Positions 55,092-64,000 of a stretch of DNA of 64,000 nt are shown piece by piece. Source of the stretch: Brienomyrus brachyistius (lineage: Eukaryota; Chordata; Actinopteri; Osteoglossiformes; Mormyridae); contig NC_064543.1 in NCBI RefSeq assembly GCF_023856365.1, positions 9,731,452 to 9,795,451 on the forward strand, written 5' to 3'. The notes under the pieces were generated by a model. It worked only from the letters and a program-made list of their open reading frames with translations, had not been told where the DNA came from and did not search any database. Both the position numbers and the translations under genes were made by a program. Within the stretch, counting starts at the first letter, position 1; every line of letters begins with the position of its first letter.

Positions 55092-58000
55092 GTGTGTGTG
55101 TGTGTGAGGCCGCTTGCATGCCGGCGGGGGATGAGCCTCATTGTTTCGGCGCGGCCTCCTCACAGAGCTCGCAGGCAGAGGAGGGTGAAGCTCAGGGAGG
55201 GGTGACAGTGATAAATAGCCCTCTTAATAACAGCTGCACCACTTGGCCGGCCGGCCCTATCCGCACTGCTCCGTTCCTTAATTCCTCGCCTCTTTTACGC
55301 ATCCGTATCCAATCGGCGGGCGCCGCTCTGCACTCCTCCTCCCAGCACGTCGAGGAAGAGGAGGGACAAAATTGCGCTTAGAACTGTGAGACAGTTGCCT
55401 AAATGCTTCATGCGGGCGGTGTTTAAATCCCCTTATCCTCAACAGAGTCTAACTAGTGGGGAAAAAATAGGCGTGGGATTTAGCTTTCAGCAGATGGTTA
55501 TGCTGACCGGGGCATCCACTGGACGCTGCTTTTAGTGAGAATCTAGGTGCTTCGGAAGCCGACATGGCCCGGTTATTTCAGACATGCCGCTGTAGGTTGA
55601 ATGACGCCGCCTTGTGTTTGTGTCCTTGCCTTTAGACTCCTGCTGTGTGTTTATTCAGGTTACTAGATAAACCTGCCTGAAAATGAGCAAAAATGTCGGG
55701 GGTGGGGGGCGGCTAAAGCCAGGTGACCAGCCAGGCAGCAGGGTGCCACGGTGTCACGCAGGAGCAAAAGCGCCTCTTAATGCCCCTGACAGCTGTGTGA
55801 TTGGATTGTAGCTGGCAGGCATTACAAGGTGTGGATCGATAGAAGGCAAATTTCCCATTAAAGACAGATCACCTGGACAGGGCGATGGGGTGGCTGCTGG
55901 CCCTGCCCCCGCTGGCCACACCCTCTACTGGCTCCACCCCCACCCCTACTGGCTCCGCCCCCTGCTATCTCACCGTGCCTCTCTGCTTTTCTCCACAGTA
56001 CTGCAGCACCGTCATGGAGCAGTGCATGAATGGCATCCAGCCCGAACCACTCCACATCTTCCCTAGAGGTAACCCCAATGTGAGAACGGCATCCTTTCAC
56101 CCTGCCTTGAGTCAGCTGACCTGTGGCACACATGTGGCAGGTGTTGGGGGCATCGGACCTGCCTTTACCATTTACTGAGGGTTGAAAAGCCAAGCGAGAT
56201 ACAATGTGTCCAGAACTCACCACTGTCATTTTTACTGAGCGGTGTCTCTGTGCATCACCACTATCGCTGGAGCGGCGTGTTGCTTGCTGGCTACCAGTGA
56301 CATCATTGCAGTGACTTGAGGTCCCCGGTCCAGGGCTGCCCCACCCCGTGCCCGATTTTTGAGCCCGTCGGCATGGCGCCTGGATGCCCATCGTCGCAGG
56401 GAGGCTGATAGGCGTGATAATTACAGCTCATTGGTTAAGCGGCAGTGGGGCGGGTCAGCAGAGGCCTGCTGTGTGGCTTAGTTAGGGCTGGGGGGGGGCA
56501 TTGGGGGATCAGTCAGTCAGTCAGTCTGTGACTGCCTGCGTAGTACAATCAATCAAAACCGACAGCCCCTTCAACATATAATTTGTAGGTATTGTATTTG
56601 GGAAATGAACACGCCGCGCAATCCTCAAACACTCCGCAGCACTAAGCACTGAAAGCAATTTGGCTCTGTGTTCGCGGCTCTGCGCGCTGTCGTTACTCTT
56701 TCTCCTCTGCTGAATAACCGAAAGAATCTCTCCGACAGAGCCAGTTCACTGACTCGCATTATTCCGTCTTGATAAAAGAGCGTTTTTTTGGCTCTTTGGC
56801 TTTTGTTAAACAATTCACAGTATTTTGGGGCGAAAAAAATCGCACAACGGTTTATATGCTACACGTTGAAGGCTTTCCTTTGGTGGCCATGTGCTTGTTT
56901 GTGTTCATGTCGTATTGTAGTAATGCATGTATTATACTTCACTGTTCTCTACAGCCTTTAAATTAAGTGTGTGCTGAATATATATTATGAAATTACAGAC
57001 AATGATGCATGCCAAAGCCCATTTCAGGATAATTTGGTGGTAAACCGTTTCTGTGACTCATGAGAGTATTGCTCCAAATAGGATTTAAAAAAAATCTGGC
57101 AAATGACTGAGGGTGTAATCCGGATCGTGCCGCGTGGCCCTGTCCTGTGTGTGCCCAATGTTCAGCGCCGTGTGTAAATAGGCACCGTGGACCCGCTCGG
57201 AGGCGGCTGCTCTCGCCGCTCCTAATTCCGCGGCCTGTGTCTCTAGAGCCACATCTCAGTCATTTTCCCTGCTAATTTCAGAGTCACCCTCATTTCTTTT
57301 TAAACGATTCATTTTCAGCAAATTTGTAAATGGCTCCGATGTGTTCTACAATTTAGTCAATTACTGTTTCAGCCGGGAAGACTCCAGGGATCCGGAACAT
57401 ACATGGCCTGAAGGTACCCATTTCAATAATTGTTTGAGGAAAGTTGGGAATGGATTGGTAACACTGTGTTCCACTTACTGAAATATTAGTTGAAGTCTTC
57501 CTAGTTCGCTTTTTCCTGTTCTCTGGTTCCCTCCACCTCCAGCGTGTCCCTGCCCCCCCTGTCCTTCAGTCCTTTCTCTCCCAGGTGCCCTCTGAGCCCA
57601 CTGAGTGGGGTATTACTCTGTAATCTGCCCCCCAAATGGGGAATGCCTGTGGTCCTTGTGCGCTCCATTGCTGGACGGGACACAGGTCCGAGCGTTTCTC
57701 GAGAAGGATCCGCCATTATCCGCCAGTTCTGGAACATCAGCCTGGTTTCCTTTAAACTTGCTGATTTGTTATTTTGAATTATCATATTGGGTTTTCATTT
57801 TTTTAAACACCCATCAGCCTGGAAAAATGGCTTTAAAGCGTTTCGTGACATCAGCTGGGGGAGAACATACTGCCTGCAAAATGAATTTGATTGGTTAGTG
57901 GACCGACTGATTCATTGAATGTTCCTCTCTGATCTCTATTTCTCTGTTTTCGTTTGATAAAAAAGATCATATATATTTTTTTCACTAATTGTGTTTCTGT

Positions 58001-61000
58001 AGATGCTAAGAAACCTTGGGTAATCTTTCCCCCCCACTTTTCTTTGATTAAAAAAATTAATTGGCTTGGAAACAAGGAATAAAATAATATACATTTAAAT
58101 TAGGTCTTAATGGGCACTAATTAAGGAGAGAATCGCTGCTTTACTGGACTGAACGAGATGACCTGCAGACCTCAATTAAACATGTTATTTTTAGCTGCAT
58201 TCCCTGTGTTTTCCTTGAGTCTTTGTTGAGTCTGACAGCTATAAGGATCAATTAAACCCAAGAACTGTAATCTGAGAGGAATTAAGAGCTCTTGGAAAGT
58301 TTTATTTATTCTTGTCACATTTGTGTTTCCCTCCACACATCTTCTGCAAGCTCTTCATTTTTTCCTTTAAAATTAAGTGCCTCCCCCCCACGGGCCCCCT
58401 CCCATCCATCCTTTCTCGCTCACAAAAGCCAATTAACCTTCAAGCTGAACTGAGGAGTTCTGTGGCAAATCACAGGTTAATTAGTACTGTGGAGGCCTTG
58501 CGTTCGATCGTGCCCATTTGCCCGCAGGTGAACACGCGTCCCAGCTCTGCCAATAGCTGTGGTCCCAGCACCGTGGAGAAGCTGCCCAACAATAGGTGAG
58601 GAAGCAGAGGTGGGGTCCGTTGGATGTCAGAGCCGGGGGTGCGGGGGGGGGGGGGAATTTCCTGAATTCCTGACAATGATATAAGCTGTGACCCTACATC
58701 AGGCTTTTTCTCTGGATTTTGTAAAACGTGTGCTTCAGAATGAACCCTCTTATAGTCTTTAAGCAGAGGGTCTTGTGTTGAAATGGGAGCTCCCCAAAAT
58801 TTGAGTTGGACCTGAAGGCGATTCGCCTTTTGGATCCGCAGTGGCGAGCCTGATGCCCGAGTGTCGTGTCTGTGGACGTCACAGGCCTCGTACAAGAAAC
58901 TCAGACCTCAATGAGGTTGATTATAAAGAATATTTCAATTTCCTTTGTTAAAACTCCTTTCTCAGCTGGAACTGTCAGGTTCATTGCATAATTTGTGCAT
59001 ATAGTGAGTGTAGCTGAACAGTGCTTTTGTACGTAATTGTTAAAATTTCCCATTTAGAGCTTTGATGTGATTACCGGTGTGATTTTGCTTGGGCTGGCTA
59101 TTTTGGATGTTTCCAAAGCAGCCGTAGAGGTGAAGTTTGTACACGTTTGTGTCGTTCTCAAGCATTCCTGCACAGCAGAGGTTGATTTCTGAATATGCTG
59201 TCTTGCCTGTAACAGCTTGAAGAAGTCATCAGCAGAGCTCAAGAAGATTCTGTCCAATGGCCAGGTAAGTGTTCCTGTGGTCATAATGAGTTTGCATATT
59301 AGCACAAGGCAGGGGACAACCCCGGGATGTAGCATATTAACACAAGGCAGGGGACAACCCCGGGATGTAGCATATAACACAAGGCAGGGGACAGCCCGGG
59401 ATGTAGCATATAACACAAGGCAGGGGACAACCCCGGGATGTAGCATATAACACAAGGCAGGGGACAACCCCGGGATGTAGCATATAACACAAGGCAGGGG
59501 ACAGCCCCGGGATGTAGCATATAACACAAGGCAGGGGACAACCCCAGGATATAGCATATAACACAAGGCAGGGGACAGCCCCGGGATGTAGCATATAACA
59601 CAAGGCAGGGGACAGCCCGGGATGTAGCATATAACTCAAGGCAGGGGACAACCCCGGGATGTAGCATATAACACAAGGCAGGGGACAACCCCGGGATGTA
59701 GCATATAACACAAGGCAGGGGACAACCCCGGGATGTAGCATATAACACAAGGCAGGGGACAACCCCGGGATGTAGCATATAACACAAGGCAGGGGACAAC
59801 CCCGGGATGTAGCATATAACACAAGGCAGGGGACAACCCCGGGATGTAGCATATAACACAAGGCAGGGGACAACCCCGGGATGTAGCATATAACACAAGG
59901 CAGGGGACAACACCGGGATGTAGCATATAACACAAGGCAGGGGACAACACCGGGATGTAGCATATAACACAAGGCAGGGGACAACACCGGGATGTAGCAT
60001 ATAACACAAGGCAGGGGACAACACCGGGATGTAGCATATAACACAAGGCAGGGGACAACACCGGGATGTAGCATATAACACAAGGCAGGGGACAACCCCG
60101 GGATGTAGCATATAACACAAGGCAGGGGACAACCCCGGGATGTAGCATATAACACAAGGCAGGGGACAACCCCGGGATGTAGCATATAACACAAGGCAGG
60201 GGACAACCCCGGGATGTAGCATATAACACAAGGCAGGGGACAGCCCCGGGATGTAGCATATAACACAAGGCAGGGGACAGCCCGGGATGTAGCATATAAC
60301 TCAAGGCAGGGGACAACCCCGGGATGTGGCATATAACACAAGGCAGGGGACAACCCCGGGATGTAGCATATAACACAAGGCAGGGGACAACCCCGGGATG
60401 TAGCATATAACACAAGGCAGGGGACAACCCCGGGATGTAGCATATAACACAAGGCAGGGGACAGCCCGGGATGTAGCATATAACACAAGGCAGGGGACAA
60501 CCCCGGGATGTAGCATATAACACAAGGCAGGGGACAACCCCGGGATGTAGCATATAACACAAGGCAGGGGACAACACTGGAATGTAGCATATAACACAAG
60601 GCAGGGGACAGCCCCGGGATGTAGTATATAACTCAAGGCAGGGGACACGTCCAGGATGTAGCATAGTTACAGTTACATGCCTAAAAATGTGTCCCATCCA
60701 AGTGAACAGAAGGATGGATGACTGAACCTGAAGCTATTTGTCTGCTGAATTGATCATGTTGCCTTATAGCAGCCTTTTACTTGCTCTGTATCAATGGCAG
60801 CCAAAACAATTATAAACAATTATTTATTTTTGACTTTCAGAAATACCTGAGTTATTAGTTCACTTTGAGTCTGTATGTGTATGTCTGTGTATATCGCCTT
60901 GATGCCCATCTGTTTTGTTCGCATTTATGTGTTTAGCCCCACCCACTCGTCATTGCAGCCCCGCCCCCCCACCGAGTCCTAAGGCCCTGACGTCCCGCTG

Positions 61001-63275
61001 TCAGTCTGTCAGTGCGAGTGACACCCTTGTGAAGCGTGTCTCATTGTGCGCAGCGGCTCCCTGTCCCCAGCAGTCCTGTGCTCAGCCCAGCCCATTAGGT
61101 CCTACTGACTGTGATACACGTGTCCCCCCCCCACACACCCACCTAAATGAGAGGTTCCCCATTGATTTTTCTTAAACTCTGTCTGCTTCCCCTTTTCACA
61201 CTGGGGAGAATGAGATCTTTATCCTGACTGAATGTATGTGTTAGCCCCCCCCCCCCCCCCCGCCTCTTTTGGCTGCAGCACGAGCCTCAAGCCGCATCAC
61301 TTGTGACACGCCGGGCATGACCTAGAGGGCCACCTGTTTTCTAACCGAATCGATGGGGTGGGGGGGGAACGGCTGCCAAAATGAGCCGCAACAGCGGCAC
61401 ATCGACCCACATAAAGGAAAAGTTATTATCCGTCAGTAAAATCGGCTATCGACAAGCTGTGGAATAGCCGCCCTTCCTCCCCACAGCGTTATTGATACAG
61501 GTCATGTGACATAAATATTTATCTAATATCTGTCACTCAGCTTAAACGGTGACCTTTGGACTGGAGCTGAGGGTGGCGACAGTGGATTGATGGCTTGTGC
61601 TATGCGTCTAGATTAGTCTGCTCTATAAAGAGGTTTTTGCTAAACCTTCTTGATTTTCAGGTCTTCCTTCAATTATGCTGCATCTTTCCCTTCGTCTTCT
61701 TCCCTGTGACCAGATTAAACGGTTTTACCAAAATCCTCTTACAGCGGGATTCTGATTATTCTGAGTAGGTTGTGCCTTTTAAAACTGAGACATCAGCTTC
61801 TCGGTTTGCCTTCTCTTTATCTGACTTTGCCTCGGGCTTTGGCCCCCACCCTCAGGAAGTCTCATATTCTTTACAGAGATGTAGCTTGTATCCTGGTTCT
61901 TAAGAGTACTGAGTTCATAATTTCATTGTCACAATGTTCTACGTGTGCAGAGCTGGCAATTCTCCAAGAAACATTGAGAGCCTCAATGCTATTACCACAC
62001 CGTCTGCCCCTCTCCACCAGTATGACTGTGATATATACCAGTGCTGTGATATGTCTGTTGAAGTTTCCTCTTCTCCGTGTTTCATCTGAATCGCTGCAGG
62101 TCCTGCATAAACAAAATAAGTCCCATCTGACATAGGCATTTGATCTGGAAATCACAAGCTACGTCTGAAATTCTGGTAGAAAATCTCCTTAAATAATCTA
62201 AACGGGACAGCGAGAAAGTTCATTGTTACTGTCAGTTATAAGTATATAATGAACATGTAGTTTAATTACCGTCAAAGTCAGCTGAGTTAGAATTTAGAAT
62301 CGTCAGACCAGATAGGCAGTACTGTCATGTGACCCATATGATCACGTGACCTGTGTTCTCCATGGCCAGACCCTTTTAACCTGGTCGAGTATGAATGTGC
62401 AACACCGCCAGGCCCCATTTTATACTGAATTTGACCCCAGCGGCAGGTAGCCCCTGAATAATTAACAGCAGGCTGATGTGGCATCACATGATGACATCGA
62501 CTCTCAAATGGCCAAAAGGCCGTTTCTGTGCAGTTACAGTTGAGACGACTGGAGGCTTCCATTTCGCTTCTTCCATGACTCGAAAGAATCGCGCCGGTAT
62601 TTTAGCGGCTATTGAGTCATCTGCAATTATCTCTGGATGTTTAGGAAGCTGGAAAACAGACTTGGGCGCTGGGTCGTTGTTTTTTTTTGCTTCTTAAGAA
62701 GCTTTTCTTGGCTGATAAATGAAAGTATTTGATGGGGGAGATCAGTTACAGTCATACAGCCATGCTTAACTCCCTAGGTGATATGCTTTTATTAAAAGCC
62801 ACAGAGCGTAGTGTGGACTGTGTGTGCCGCTGTCTGTATCTTTTTTGAACATCGTAAAGGTGTAAATTACCTTGTGATCCCCCCCCCCCCCCCCAAACTT
62901 TTCACCCCCCGCATCGGATAACCTCCATATTATATCATTCTACTCTGACACCTTTTATCAAACTTAAATTAAATGACCCCGGCCAAAAAGACGGCATTTA
63001 ACTTTTCATCACTCTGTCTCCCACTGTTGTCTTTCTATAAATTGGACAGCAAACGCTGTATTGATCTGCAGCTGAACTTGGAATGACCTGGACGGCTGCC
63101 GTTGTTTATGGCCTTAAGTGTCTTTTCTTTCCTTGACATTTTCTGTCTTCCTCACGCTCCCTCTGTTTTCATTTATTCTCCCTTCTCCTTTTTTTCAAAA
63201 ATTTGTCTAGATGAATGAGCAGAACATTCGATACCAAGAGCTCCTTGGCCACGGGAACGGCGGGACCGTCTACAA
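46410..63275 (+). CDS. map2k5: MAP2K5 (MEK5), first 8 coding exons, gene continues beyond window
   Basis: Dual-specificity MAP kinase kinase that receives signals from MEKK2/3 and activates ERK5. Coding exons: 46410-46541, 46797-46845, 48169-48236, 55999-56068, 57373-57413, 58528-58595, 59216-59264, 63211-63275. All have GT/AG borders and matching phases, giving 180 codons plus 2 bases. Residues about 16-105 form the PB1 domain with its acidic DEDEVGDRITVRSDEELKAM stretch. A variable linker follows. SLKKSSAELKKILSNGQ is the conserved segment before the kinase domain, and GHGNGGTVYK is the ATP-binding glycine loop. The catalytic and activation loops lie beyond the right edge. MLLLALSNISAM aligns with the human N-terminus MLWLALGPFPAM, so the upstream ATG is chosen; the ATG at 46443 is the alternative. 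Introns 3 and 7 carry large minisatellites. Confidence 0.96.
46797..46845 (+). CDS. map2k5: MAP2K5 coding exon 2
   Basis: 49 bp encoding NAIRDVMPEATITAFE, with acceptor TTCTCCAG and donor GTAAGT. Confidence 0.94.
47118..47159. repeat. (AAT)n microsatellite in MAP2K5 intron 2
   Basis: Fourteen tandem AAT units. Confidence 0.95.
48169..48236 (+). CDS. map2k5: MAP2K5 coding exon 3 (PB1 acidic motif)
   Basis: 68 bp encoding YEDEVGDRITVRSDEELKAM and LSY, with acceptor TTTCCAG and donor GTAAGT. The frame continues open past the donor into the 51-bp repeat array. Confidence 0.95.
48258..49226 (+). repeat. 51-bp minisatellite, 19 copies, at the 5' end of MAP2K5 intron 3
   Basis: 969 bp, equal to 19 units of 51 bp, starting 21 bp after the exon 3 splice junction. 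Each unit contains GTCTGCGGCCTGCTCAGCGC, CCCTGTGAAAGG and a CCCGTACGCGG or CCCGCACGCGG end. Copies 2-9 partly alternate between the two end types, suggesting a 102-bp dimer. The unit length is divisible by 3 and lacks stops in several frames, so long frames open on both strands, one of them continuous with exon 3. Confidence 0.97.
49227..51449. other. MAP2K5 intron 3, part after the 51-bp array
   Basis: No gene. It holds T-runs near 49509-49530 and 49639-49652, C17 at 49759-49775, G16 at 50524-50539 and (TA)n at 50683-50702. Unique parts in between may be regulatory, but nothing specific is supported. Confidence 0.5.
51450..51641. mobile_element. Palindromic hAT-like MITE in MAP2K5 intron 3
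   Basis: 192 bp with inverted ends CAGGGGTGGGTGATCTTATC and, on the other strand, CAGGGGCGGCCAATCTTACC. The interior is largely palindromic (CCCTAATTAGATTACTAATT and TCATTGGCTGAAGAG blocks). The flanking octamers TTGTAAAG and TCTTGAAG match at 5 of 8 positions, so the target duplication is eroded. No transposase. Confidence 0.7.
51642..54595. other. MAP2K5 intron 3, middle part
   Basis: No coding gene recognised. AT-rich unique DNA, with enhancer-like stretches around 53930-54290 (ATTAATTAATC near 54233, TAATTAAAATTACAATTG near 54267) and C10 near 54380. Confidence 0.4.
54596..54758. repeat. (TG)n microsatellite, left of inverted-repeat element
   Basis: Interrupted TG/GT run, about 160 bp. 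Confidence 0.95.
54765..55042. mobile_element. 278-bp element with 20-bp terminal inverted repeats, set between TG repeats
   Basis: The left end GGGTATACCTGTCCTTATGG and the right end (reverse complement GGGTATACCTATCCTTATGG) differ at one base. Inside is a perfect 9-bp hairpin, GGGGACCAG-TTTC-CTGGTCCCC, at 54835-54856. No coding capacity. A partial copy lies at 45822-45930. Superfamily not assigned. Confidence 0.65.
55048..55107. repeat. (TG)n microsatellite, right of inverted-repeat element
   Basis: About 28 TG units with one CG interruption. Confidence 0.95.
55108..55998. other. MAP2K5 intron 3, last part
   Basis: Unique, moderately GC-rich DNA with no gene. Ends in a pyrimidine tract and the exon 4 acceptor. 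Confidence 0.5.
55999..56068 (+). CDS. map2k5: MAP2K5 coding exon 4
   Basis: 70 bp encoding YCSTVMEQCMNGIQPEPLHI and FPR, with acceptor CTCCACAG and donor GTAACC. Confidence 0.94.
56069..58527. other. MAP2K5 introns 4 and 5 (non-coding part)
   Basis: Apart from exon 5 at 57373-57413, no coding sequence is seen. Unique segments at about 56590-56990 and 57780-58300, with ATTAA/TTAATT motifs, could be regulatory. Confidence 0.4.
57373..57413 (+). CDS. map2k5: MAP2K5 coding exon 5 (41 bp)
   Basis: Completes an Ala codon and encodes GKTPGIRNIHGLK, matching the human ERNIHGLK segment, with acceptor TTTCAG and donor GTACCC. Confidence 0.92.
58528..58595 (+). CDS. map2k5: MAP2K5 coding exon 6 (variable linker)
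   Basis: 68 bp encoding VNTRPSSANSCGPSTVEKLP and NN, with acceptor CCCGCAG and donor GTGAGG. VNTR is shared with human; the rest is divergent Ser/Pro-rich linker. Confidence 0.9.
58643..58655. repeat. Poly-G tract in MAP2K5 intron 6
   Basis: G13, 47 bp after exon 6. Confidence 0.85.
59216..59264 (+). CDS. map2k5: MAP2K5 coding exon 7
   Basis: 49 bp encoding SLKKSSAELKKILSNGQ, with acceptor GTAACAG and donor GTAAGT. The 37-bp minisatellite begins about 30 bp downstream. Confidence 0.95.
59294..60666 (+). repeat. 37-bp minisatellite, about 37 copies, at the 5' end of MAP2K5 intron 7
   Basis: Unit contains GCATATAACACAAGGCAGGG and GACAACCCCGGGATGTA. A subset carrying GACAACACCGGG forms a contiguous block of about five copies (about 59905-60065). 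Units with GACAGCCCGGG are shorter. A block around 59570-59640 with ATAACTCAAGG recurs about 665 bp later near 60235-60305, showing higher-order duplication. Long minus-strand frames (up to 420 codons) are artefacts of the stop-free repeat. Confidence 0.97.
60667..63210. other. MAP2K5 intron 7, remainder
   Basis: No gene seen. C17 at 61245-61261 and C16 at 62879-62894. Unique ATTA-containing stretches around 61400-62170 may be regulatory. Confidence 0.4.
63211..63275 (+). CDS. map2k5: MAP2K5 coding exon 8 (glycine-rich loop)
   Basis: 65 bp encoding MNEQNIRYQELLGHGNGGTV and Y plus two bases, with acceptor TTGTCTAG and donor GTGAGT. Last exon seen in the window. Confidence 0.95.
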
Positions 63276-63334
63276 GTGAGTTTCCGGGGACTTTCTGACT
63301 TGGGTGTGTGGCATTTTGGCTTTGCCCCCCCCGA

Positions 63335-63383
<49 letters not shown>

Positions 63384-64000
63384 ATTAAAGTTTGTCCTCA
63401 CTGATTTCTTGCACAAGAAACAAAGATACAATTATGTTAAACTCTACTATTTAAGCATCTTCTTGCACAATTAGCCCCACACTACAAACACATGACCTGG
63501 CACAGAAACACACACCTGCAGTTATGCCCCCCGCCCCCTACTTCTCACTGCCTGCCTTCCATCTCTCTGAGACTTGGTTGTTGTCCTGGGTGGGGGTTCC
63601 TGCTTGTTGTGCGTCGTACGGTGTTTTATTTATTTATTATGATCCGAAGGTTGTGAAAGGAATGCAGTATCGATTTTGAAGTTGAGGAATGAGAGCGATT
63701 CGCAGCGCGGCTCCGGACAGCAAAGCCGCGGCCCCTTTCTGTTACGGGGATGATGTATTATCACCGCTCGGCTAACACCACGGGGCGTTCAGGTCGCCGG
63801 GCTGCCAGTCGCACGCCTGGCTCTGTTTCCACCTCGCGCCGCCATTATTGAAATACTTTACTGAGGCTGAAGTATTGATCACTTCTCAGACTAACCTTGG
63901 CGCACTGGGGACGCCGTCATTTTTTCAGGAGGCTGTGCTAAATGTCATTAAAAATGAAATGCATTGGCCATTTATTTATTACTATAAAAACAAAAACGTC
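63276..64000. other. MAP2K5 intron 8, start
   Basis: Begins with the GTGAGT donor. Holds a (TG)n run at 63338-63382, then unique DNA with TTTATTTATTTATTATG and GGGGATGATGTATTATCACC motifs. No coding signal before the window ends. Confidence 0.5.
63338..63382. repeat. (TG)n microsatellite in MAP2K5 intron 8
   Basis: About 22 uninterrupted TG units. Confidence 0.95.

Noticed and set aside
55858..56391. 177-codon minus-strand frame
   Set aside because: Overlaps MAP2K5 exon 4 in antisense and has no recognisable domain.
59299..60697. Minus-strand frames of 310-420 codons with repeated CYMLHPG motifs
   Set aside because: The 37-bp repeat lacks stops in all minus-strand frames. It lies in a MAP2K5 intron, with no promoter or domain.

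Overview
The window is vertebrate nuclear DNA, most likely from a teleost fish. Genes are split into short exons with GT/AG introns. Vertebrate gene order is kept, introns are compact, and fish-type SINEs and MITEs are frequent. Long G/C homopolymers, TG/CA microsatellites and long minisatellites are abundant. No prokaryotic-style operon, phage, CRISPR array or plasmid feature is present. The species cannot be named from the sequence alone.

Four protein-coding genes are supported, in the same order as human 15q22.33-q23. SMAD3 (+ strand, 1-2593) contributes its last four coding exons: the MH2 domain from about residue 273, ending in the receptor-phosphorylated SSVS tail. AAGAB (- strand, 6618-11808) is complete in 9 coding exons, 287 aa, and convergent with SMAD3. 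The C15orf61 homologue (+, 41479-42085) has 2 exons and 156 aa. MAP2K5/MEK5 (+, from 46410) is represented by its first 8 coding exons: PB1 domain, linker, docking-type segment and the glycine-rich loop of the kinase domain. It runs off the right edge. IQCH, which lies between AAGAB and C15orf61 in mammals, was not recognised in the roughly 29 kb gap here.

Non-coding layout: 12-41 kb between AAGAB and C15orf61 is gene-free as far as I can see. It mixes enhancer-like blocks rich in TAAT/ATTA motifs with degenerate SINEs, several MITEs, a 2.7-kb GC-rich 40-bp minisatellite (21.3-24.0 kb), a 33-bp minisatellite (29.3-29.7 kb), a G-rich repeat (33.8-34.1 kb) and a pair of ~266-bp inverted arms (34.2 and 36.0 kb) about 95% identical. 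The MAP2K5 introns carry two more large minisatellites, each starting within about 30 bp of a splice donor: 19 copies of 51 bp after exon 3 and about 37 copies of 37 bp after exon 7.

The genes do not form one pathway. SMAD3 (TGF-beta/activin effector) and MAP2K5 (MEKK2/3-MEK5-ERK5 cascade) are signalling proteins. AAGAB is an AP1/AP2 adaptor-assembly chaperone. C15orf61 is uncharacterised. Their linkage is ancient synteny and may be maintained by long-range regulatory elements of a neighbouring developmental gene such as SKOR1, which in mammals lies just beyond MAP2K5; that part is inference. I found no clear previously undescribed protein system. The most unusual signals are the donor-proximal minisatellites, the inverted duplication and the possible loss or move of IQCH.
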